64,000 nt of DNA. Origin: DASUCS01 sp041166385. Its GTDB lineage: Bacteria; Actinomycetota; Acidimicrobiia; Acidimicrobiales; JACDCH01. Shown piece by piece: positions 60,046 through 64,000 of the stretch; within the stretch, counting starts at the first letter, position 1, and each line of letters begins with the position of its first letter. The stretch lies in the NCBI GenBank assembly GCA_041166385.1, contig JBEEFW010000138.1:38728-102727 (forward strand), written 5' to 3'. The notes under the pieces were generated by a model that did not search any database, was not told where the DNA came from, and worked only from the letters and a program-made list of their open reading frames with translations. The position numbers were made by a program, and so were the translations under genes.

Positions 60046-60699
60046 CTAGCTGAGGATCGCGTCGGCCGGCAGGGGGTTGTTGCTCTTCGCGAATGCGGAC
60101 GGGAACAGGTCGGCGACCGTCTGCCCGGAGAACACCGAACCGAGGAGGGTGCGGTGTCGCGCCTGCGTGCCGGCGATCGTCATGATCGCCACTCGATGTT
60201 CGGGCATTGTGAGTACGTCGGCGCTGTACACGTACGTCTGAGCCATCACCTCTTCGAGGGTGAACAACAGCTGGATGATGTCGTCCTCGGTCTTCGCGGC
60301 CGCGAGCGCCGGTTGGAAGATCTTGCCATCCATCTCACCGTTGGGGGCGGTCACGGCGGACACCTCGGCGACGCGCAGCAACTCGTTCAGCGTCATCTGA
60401 TGCGCGGTGTGGTGCGCCATGAAGATCGTGGTCGCGTCGAGCACGGCGGGGTTCTTCACGAGAGCCGCGCCGGCCACTCGCTGATACACGCCGACGGCGA
60501 GCGCCTCGAGCGACGCCGCCGTCTTGAGCAGTGCGACATCGCTGGGCGATGCGCCGCTCGAGGTCGTCGTCGGCTCGGTTGTGGTGGGCTGTCCGGGCGC
60601 GCCCTTGGGCTTGTCCTTCGTGCAGGCCGCGATCGCGGTGCCGAGCAACGCGAAGGCGCTGGCTTGGAGGAACTGTCGTCGGTCGAGCACCTGCGTCAC
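60046..60699 (-). CDS. Ferritin-like Tat lipoprotein
   Basis: A 217-residue protein with a twin-arginine signal and lipobox (LDRRQFLQASAFALLGTAIA, then AC; C26) and a four-helix ferritin-like domain: LLKTAASLEALAVGVYQRVA, FMAHHTAHQMTLNELLRVAE, IQLLFTLEEVMAQTYVYSAD, THQARH-type end (GTQARHRTLLG). Glu/His pairs suggest a di-metal site. ATG overlaps the upstream gene's stop by four bases. It should be attached to the outer face of the membrane. Confidence 0.8.
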   Translation of the reverse strand: MTQVLDRRQFLQASAFALLGTAIAACTKDKPKGAPGQPTTTEPTTTSSGASPSDVALLKTAASLEALAVGVYQRVAGAALVKNPAVLDATTIFMAHHTAHQMTLNELLRVAEVSAVTAPNGEMDGKIFQPALAAAKTEDDIIQLLFTLEEVMAQTYVYSADVLTMPEHRVAIMTIAGTQARHRTLLGSVFSGQTVADLFPSAFAKSNNPLPADAILS

Positions 60700-61229
60700 C
60701 CGACCGGGAACGACGCGGGGTCGTACCCGAGCTTGGTATCCGAGCCGTCACCGACCACCGTGCCTTCGAGCGCGCCGTTGGGAAACAGCGCGGCCGTGGT
60801 CAGTCCGACGCTCGAGCCGAGAACGGCGGCGTGCCCGGCGACGACCGGGAGGATGGTGGCGACGAGGTGGATCACGTCGGGGCTCACGAGCGTCGTGAGG
60901 GAGAACGCGTACGTCTCCGCCACTTGGTTCTCGACGCCGAACGCCAATTCCAGCGCGCCCTTCTCATCGGTCACGCCGCCGACCCGTGCGGTGAGGACGA
61001 AGGTCAGCGCGAGGTTCGGGCCGGAGACGGCAGAAGCGCCCGCCTGCTTGCCGAGTGCATCCGCGTACTCCTTGTGGTGCGCTTGGAACGCGGCCACCGT
61101 CGGCTTGGTCGCATCGCTCAGCAACGCGGCGAGCTTGTCGTACGCGTCGACCACTGCGAGCTCGATTGACTGCAAAAACCCCGCGAGCGCCGCGTCCGCC
61201 GGCGTGGTGACCACTTGGTCCGTCGCCAT
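60696..61229 (-). CDS. Cytosolic ferritin-like protein
   Basis: A 177-residue four-helix protein of the same type as the next gene: FLQSIELAVVDAYDKLAALL, VAAFQAHHKEYADALGKQAG, ALELAFGVENQVAETYAFSL, VVAGHAAVLGSSVGL. The Glu/His ligands match those of the lipoprotein partner, but there is no signal peptide, so the pair may work on both sides of the membrane. The ATG shares one base with the upstream kinase stop, and its end overlaps the lipoprotein start. Confidence 0.75.
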   Translation of the reverse strand: MATDQVVTTPADAALAGFLQSIELAVVDAYDKLAALLSDATKPTVAAFQAHHKEYADALGKQAGASAVSGPNLALTFVLTARVGGVTDEKGALELAFGVENQVAETYAFSLTTLVSPDVIHLVATILPVVAGHAAVLGSSVGLTTAALFPNGALEGTVVGDGSDTKLGYDPASFPVG

Positions 61230-62680
61230 CAGAACTCCAGCGCCGAGAGCTCGGGGATCCATCCCTGCGCCCGTCGACACGCGTCGCGCCATCGCTCTCG
61301 ATCAACCGCCGCGTCCGGATCGACGATGCGCGCCGGATGCCACGTCGCGGCGACGTCGTGATCGGACGACCACGTACCGGTGGCCAGGCCCGCGAGGAAT
61401 CCGGCACCCAGCGTCGTGGCCTCGAGTTGCGGTGAGACCTCGACAGGTTTCTGGCTGCTGTTCGCCACTGCCTGGACGAACAGCTGATTGGAAGCCATGC
61501 CGCCGTCGATCCGCAAGCTGTCGAGGTGCGTGCCGCTGTCGGCTTCCGCGGCGTCGACCAAGTCGGCGCCACGATGCGCGATGCCCTCGAGCACGGCGCG
61601 GACGAGGTGCCTGCGTTCGGTCCCGCGCGTGACGCCGAGCAGCGTGCCGCGAGCGCCGTAGTCCCAGTACGGCGTGCCCAAACCGAGCAGTGCGGGCACG
61701 TACATGACGCCTTCGGTGGTGTCGCACTGCGCGGCCACCTCCTCCGACGCGGCCGACGTGTCGATGAGGCCGAGGTCGTCGCGGAGCCATTCGACGTTGG
61801 TACCAGCCGACAGCATCACCGCTTCGATGCCCCAGGTCACCCTCCCGCCGCGCCGCCACGCCACGATCGGGAACGTGCCGGCCTTGCCGGTCGTCTCGAA
61901 CGCGGGTCGATCGTCGCCGAGCACCATGTCGAGCATGCCTCCGGTGCCGAACGTGATCTTGGCCATGCCCGGCCGCACACAACCTTGGCCGATGAGGGAC
62001 GCCTGTTGATCGCCGGCCATCCCCGCGATCGGCGGTGATCCATCGAGCGCCGTCGCCGTCCCGATGATGCCGCTCGAATCGACGACCTCGGGGAGCGCCG
62101 TGAGTGGAATGCGCAGCACGTCGAGTGTCTCTTCGTTCCAGCCGCGGCCATCGCCGTGCATCAGTCCGGTGACCGCGGCATTCGAAAGGTCGGTGACGTG
62201 CAGCGCGCCGGCCGACAGCGTCCATGCGATCCACGTGTCGACCGTTCCGAAGCAGAGGTCGCGTGACCGGTCGGGATCGGCCATGTCGAGCAGGAACGCG
62301 AGCTTCGTGGCCGATTCGTTCGGCGCGAGGCGCAGCCCCTGCTCGCGCAGCACGAGGCACATGCCCGCGGTCCGCAGGTCCTGCCATCCGACGCCGGGTC
62401 CAACGGGCTCACCTGTCGCCCGCTCCCACACGATCGTGGACGCCCGCTGGTTGGTGATCCCGACGCCCTCGACCGGACCGCCCTCGGCCAGCGCGGCGTG
62501 CGCGCACTCGAGCGCGGCCTTCGCCATCGCCGTGGCGTCGAACTCGACGAAGCCCGGAGCGGGTGACGACGGGAGGAGCGACTGGTAGTGCGCGTGCTCG
62601 ACGGTGGCATCCGGGCGCACCATGGCGGCCCGCAAGCCGCTTGTGCCGACATCGATGACGAGGAGCGAGCCGCCGCTCAT
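61229..62680 (-). CDS. FGGY carbohydrate kinase, glycerol kinase-like
   Basis: A 483-residue sugar kinase. Landmarks: LLVIDVGTSGLRAAMVRPDA (phosphate loop), VEGVGITNQRASTIVWERAT with VGPGVGWQDLRTAGMC (glycerol-type substrate block), FGTVDTWIAWTLSAGALHVT, IAGMAGDQQASLIGQGCVRP, and SLRIDGGMASNQLFVQ. These match GlpK better than xylulokinase, although the usual D-x-G-G-T variation makes substrate uncertain. ATG 62680 overlaps the membrane gene's stop by four bases. It forms a run of coupled genes with an AGPS-like FAD oxidase, a plausible glycerol/ether-lipid link. Confidence 0.82.
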   Translation of the reverse strand: MSGGSLLVIDVGTSGLRAAMVRPDATVEHAHYQSLLPSSPAPGFVEFDATAMAKAALECAHAALAEGGPVEGVGITNQRASTIVWERATGEPVGPGVGWQDLRTAGMCLVLREQGLRLAPNESATKLAFLLDMADPDRSRDLCFGTVDTWIAWTLSAGALHVTDLSNAAVTGLMHGDGRGWNEETLDVLRIPLTALPEVVDSSGIIGTATALDGSPPIAGMAGDQQASLIGQGCVRPGMAKITFGTGGMLDMVLGDDRPAFETTGKAGTFPIVAWRRGGRVTWGIEAVMLSAGTNVEWLRDDLGLIDTSAASEEVAAQCDTTEGVMYVPALLGLGTPYWDYGARGTLLGVTRGTERRHLVRAVLEGIAHRGADLVDAAEADSGTHLDSLRIDGGMASNQLFVQAVANSSQKPVEVSPQLEATTLGAGFLAGLATGTWSSDHDVAATWHPARIVDPDAAVDRERWRDACRRAQGWIPELSALEF

Positions 62681-63072
62681 CCTGGCGATCCCAACCGGGC
62701 GTTGCGCCGTTCGGCGACGAGCCCGCCGACGCAACCGATCGACGCCATGAGGAGCGCGTTGAAGACGTAGACGACGGGGGAGCGCAGCGTGGAGTCGCCG
62801 AGGATCCGCACCAGGACCGTCACGGCCTGAGCGAGCGCGTAGGCGATCACCGCGGCGAGGGCGCCGTGCGTCAAAGGCGAATCTGGCCGCTTCGAGCCGG
62901 CGACGAAACCTCCGATCAGCATCCCCGCCATGATCACGAGGAAGAACGCGAACACGCCGTTGTTCGACTCGTCACTCACGACCACGGCCCCGATGAGACC
63001 CGCAGGCAATGCCAGCACCAGCGCGGCGACCACGCCCGCGCCGACGGCCCGCCAATCGATGTCGCGTATCAA
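62677..63072 (-). CDS. Small four-helix membrane protein (TIGR04086-like)
   Basis: A 131-residue protein with four membrane helices (AVGAGVVAALVLALPAGLIG, FAFFLVIMAGMLIGGFVAG, HGALAAVIAYALAQAVTVLV, VFNALLMASIGCVGGLVA) with a GSKRPDSPLTHG loop, as in the TIGR04086/YrzE-type family. Function unknown. The start is TTG 63072, overlapping the FAD oxidase stop (TTGA). It is coupled on both sides. Confidence 0.72.
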   Translation of the reverse strand: MIRDIDWRAVGAGVVAALVLALPAGLIGAVVVSDESNNGVFAFFLVIMAGMLIGGFVAGSKRPDSPLTHGALAAVIAYALAQAVTVLVRILGDSTLRSPVVYVFNALLMASIGCVGGLVAERRNARLGSPG

Positions 63073-64000
63073 AATCCGGTCTCGCCGAACGGGCTCGCGA
63101 GACCGAGCTTGCCGGGATTGAGGATGCCATTCGGGTCGAGCGCGTCCTTGAGCGCGGCCAGGACATCGAACGCAGGACCGAGAGCCTCGCGCACGAAGCG
63201 GGACCGGTTGAGGCCGACGCCATGGTGATGACTGAGCGCGCCACCGTTGGCGAGCACCGCACCCTGACCGGCGTCCCAGACGGCGCGGTAGAAGCGATCC
63301 TTGTCGTCGGGTTCGACCTTGCCGGCGAACGTGAAGTAGAGGCACCCGCCATCGAGGTAGCTGTGCGACTGATGTGCGGACGCGGCGAGGGTTCCGGGCA
63401 CGCTCTTCAGTGCGGCAATCGTCGCGTCGTAGATACGGGGGAGTGCGGCCCACAGGCCCGATATCTCCATCGTGTCGACGACGAAGCCCTTGGAGATCAG
63501 CGCCTCGAGGGCGGACACGTCGTTGCGGTGCGCTATCCACTTGTCGACGAGCGTTGCATCCATCGGATCGGCGCCGAGCGCCTTCGCCTCCTCGGCGACG
63601 ATCCGCATCGACGCCTCGACGGTGACCGGATCGCCCTCGTCGCGGGCGAGCACGAGGTTGGCGTCGCCGGTCTGATAGCCGCGGTCGGCCTCGGTGGCGT
63701 CGTACAGCCGCAGCACCGCGGGCGTTCCGCCACGGCGCGCCACCCGGCGAAGCAAGTCCAGCGCAGTCCTGAAATCGTTGAAGGCCCACGCGCTGGTGTC
63801 CTCATGGCGCGGCGCGTCGTGCACCTTGAGTCGCGCCCCAGTGATCACGCCGAGGGTGCCCTCCGACCCGACGAACACTTGGTTCAGATCCGGCCCGACG
63901 GCTTGCCGGGGCACACCGCCGGTTCGGATCTGCTGTCCGCCGGCCAGAACGACGTCGAGGCCGACGACGATGTCCTCGATCTTGCCGTAGCGGTTCGAGT
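63069..64000 (-). CDS. FAD-linked oxidase, AGPS-like (C-terminal part)
   Basis: The gene enters from beyond the right edge; about 310 residues are visible. The FAD-binding_4 domain end shows QAVGPDLNQVFVGSEGTLGV; the oxidase C domain shows SHHHGVGLNRSRFVREALGP, the HHHG block used by alkyldihydroxyacetonephosphate synthase and related oxidases for the substrate, and LKDALDPNGILNPGKLG at the end. The HHH motif favours an AGPS-like enzyme over a lactate or glycolate oxidase. It is coupled to the small membrane gene and to the glycerol-kinase-like gene. Confidence 0.85.
   Translation of the reverse strand, partial: SNRYGKIEDIVVGLDVVLAGGQQIRTGGVPRQAVGPDLNQVFVGSEGTLGVITGARLKVHDAPRHEDTSAWAFNDFRTALDLLRRVARRGGTPAVLRLYDATEADRGYQTGDANLVLARDEGDPVTVEASMRIVAEEAKALGADPMDATLVDKWIAHRNDVSALEALISKGFVVDTMEISGLWAALPRIYDATIAALKSVPGTLAASAHQSHSYLDGGCLYFTFAGKVEPDDKDRFYRAVWDAGQGAVLANGGALSHHHGVGLNRSRFVREALGPAFDVLAALKDALDPNGILNPGKLGLASPFGETGF

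Overview
The window reads as a high-GC actinobacterial chromosome. GTG and TTG starts are common, many genes overlap by four bases, and there are a WhiB-like Fe-S protein, a type A RNase P RNA, several sigma/anti-sigma pairs, and Tat and lipoprotein signals. The gene mix (ferritin-like Tat lipoproteins, cyclase-AAA-WD40 giants, AGPS-like FAD oxidase, CBS/cystathionine synthase pair) would fit class Acidimicrobiia or a relative; this placement is inference, with no 16S or marker phylogeny in the window.

Layout. 1-2.6 kb: end of a class A penicillin-binding protein, a coiled-coil/zinc-ribbon protein, a small membrane protein and a histidine phosphatase, all on +. 2.67-3.03 kb: rnpB. 3.0-21.6 kb: an integrated mobile element whose two ends carry a 32-bp copy of the 3' end of rnpB, with paired GGATTCC sites just inside each end. 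It encodes a tyrosine integrase, a phage-type sigma factor, several excisionase-like HTH proteins, a WhiB-like protein, a replication-organiser-like protein, two HNH nucleases, one lone phage tail protein, a possible defence set (SDH_sah/ClpP-fold protease plus partner, AlbA_2/Schlafen-type protein, DUF4238 protein) and a large serine recombinase with DNA-binding repeats that are duplicated in the next, translationally coupled gene. I see no terminase, portal or capsid gene, so it looks like a satellite, genomic island or phage remnant.

21.7-25.8 kb: a mirror-image cassette. Two paralogous ECF sigma/anti-sigma pairs point away from a 74-bp palindrome, each preceded by a secreted-protein gene; the left one is broken by a one-base frameshift. 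25.8-35.1 kb: fused spermidine-synthase-like membrane protein, SMP-30-like protein, PhoD-type phosphatase, flavin-type pyridoxamine-oxidase-like protein, a third sigma/anti-sigma pair whose anti-sigma carries a beta-propeller, and a reverse-transsulfuration operon (cystathionine beta-synthase, cystathionine gamma-synthase/lyase). 35.2-37.2 kb: a membrane-anchored protein with a caspase-like His/Cys pair.

37.3-43.3 kb: an RfbH-like sugar dehydratase, an RsbW-like kinase, then a tightly coupled four-gene N-acetylhexosamine cassette (nucleotidyltransferase, NahK-like kinase, double GNAT, GH20 hexosaminidase). 43.3-53.3 kb: a 1609-residue cyclase/nSTAND/WD40 protein, hemolysin III family protein, methyltransferase, PhyH dioxygenase with a ParA-like ATPase, and a group 2 sigma factor. 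53.4-64 kb: catabolic and housekeeping genes (acyl-CoA dehydrogenase, amidase, TauD-like dioxygenase, flippase-like membrane protein, YbaK deacylase, thioesterase, two ferritin-like proteins, glycerol kinase-like FGGY kinase, and an AGPS-like FAD oxidase cut by the window end). No tRNA, rRNA or CRISPR array was recognised.
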